DNA of 64,000 nt from contig NC_073744.1 in assembly GCF_029784135.1 (NCBI RefSeq), forward strand, positions 29,308,981 through 29,372,980. The letters are read 5' to 3'. The notes below the pieces were generated by a model. The model was not told the origin of the DNA and made no database searches. It saw nothing but the letters and a program-made list of their open reading frames with translations. The stretch comes from Toxorhynchites rutilus septentrionalis (lineage: Eukaryota; Arthropoda; Insecta; Diptera; Culicidae). The position numbers and the translations under genes were made by a program. Of the stretch, positions 63,086 to 64,000 are shown one piece after another. Position 1 is the stretch's first letter. Every line of letters begins with the position of its first letter.

Positions 63086-64000
63086 AACTTTTTCAATAGC
63101 ATAAACAATAAAGAGCTGTATGTAACTTCGTTTTATTCTAAGTTCGAACTGCGAAATTTTAATACGGTGTTAGGAGAAAACATGTGAGCTATTTATCTCT
63201 TGTCGCATAATACTTGTTCCAATTATCTCTCTACTAAATCATGTACATTGAAAAATGCCAACGAGTTATAAGAGGGGGCAAGAGAAACACTCCCACGGTG
63301 TTAAATACTCATATTTCAGCACTCCCAAAATTACAATTTACAAAACACCTCCAAATCACCAATATTTACCCCTAATTAGCACAACAGAGAACACGTTGTC
63401 CACCACAACACAACACCAAACCACCGTTGCTGCATTTTTCTTCCATTGTCTGCTTCCACACAATCTGTGCTTTTGAATTTTATTTTTATTTTTGATGGTG
63501 ATTCCCAAACAATGCAACCGACGATTCCACGGGTGCCTCGCACGTGCCGCCGTCTGCTCTCAGATTTCCCGAGCAATTTTCACTCATTTGGTAGCTGGTG
63601 GGCTGAAGAGGGTGATGAAAATGACGAACCATTGCCTGTCGATGAAAGTAGCATTCTGCACCATTACTCCCCCGTGTCTGCCCTCTGAGGGGATGTAGTG
63701 TTGATGAAAAAATTAACCCCGGAAAATGCCGTCCATAGTAGAAGAGTTACAGTTGGAACTTGGGCAACGGGGCTTTTCTTTTGTTTCGCTCTTGTTGCAT
63801 TCAAGCACGAAATTGTGTCGCGTTCCAAAGGGCAACAGCACGATTCCGAAGCGACTACGATAAGTGCTATCAAACGTCGTGATAACTGGGTGACAGGAAC
63901 CGGGTTTTGCAGCAGTGCTGGTACATGAATGCACGTTCGAAATATGGTCGAGTGGTGATTACTATGTATTGCTATTGTTCGTTCTTGTGTCAATAAAGAA
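63086..64000. other. no gene supported at right edge
   Basis: Contains CA-rich sequence near 63390-63430. Overlapping short frames on both strands show no domain. This may be upstream sequence of a gene beyond the window. Confidence 0.3.

Overview
This is eukaryotic nuclear DNA, most likely from a culicine mosquito. I infer that from long introns filled with transposons, an intact DD37E mariner-type transposon (a family first described in mosquitoes), I/LOA-type LINEs with RNase H domains, hAT, piggyBac, Helitron, Tc1 and pogo-like remnants, and the sequences of the three host genes. The species cannot be fixed from the window alone.

Host genes. (1) A small two-coding-exon AT-hook (HMGA-like) chromatin protein on + at 2239-2732, with an upstream non-coding exon. 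(2) Calreticulin on +, three coding exons at 17145-17232, 17335-17439 and 23911-24947, encoding a 409-aa ER chaperone ending in HDEL; its 6.5-kb second intron is packed with transposons. (3) The 3' part of a CIN85/CD2AP adaptor gene (cindr in Drosophila) on -, exons 46600-46399, 46330-46219, 46161-45681 and 35066-33253: three SH3 domains, a capping-protein-binding motif and a terminal coiled coil. Its first exon was not found, and its 10.6-kb intron contains an intact DD37E transposon, a Jockey-type LINE relic and a 1-kb GA-rich tract.

Mobile DNA by region. 4.1-12.8 kb: histone H2A-derived pseudogene fragments that keep the histone 3' stem-loop, on both sides of an I-type LINE on - (about 6-11.8 kb). 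12.9-23.4 kb: Tc1 relics, two piggyBac-like copies with TTAA sites, and hAT relics. 25.6-31.1 kb: a hAT MITE with an 8-bp duplication, then a mosaic of inverted Helitron-like copies, a Transib-like element with RSS-like ends and a 276-bp palindrome. 35-45 kb: repeats inside the cindr intron. 47.5-49.8 kb: a row of Tc1 and pogo-like elements. 52.7-58.8 kb: a near-complete LINE bounded by a 13-bp target-site duplication. 58.9-62.5 kb: two abutting TAA-flanked MITEs, a short inverted-repeat element and a second hAT MITE with a perfect 8-bp duplication.

The three host genes are unrelated housekeeping functions and do not form a pathway. What is distinctive is the transposon content. The most interesting items are the Transib-like element with recombination-signal-like termini, the apparently intact DD37E transposon, and the dispersed histone-derived units with 3' processing signals.
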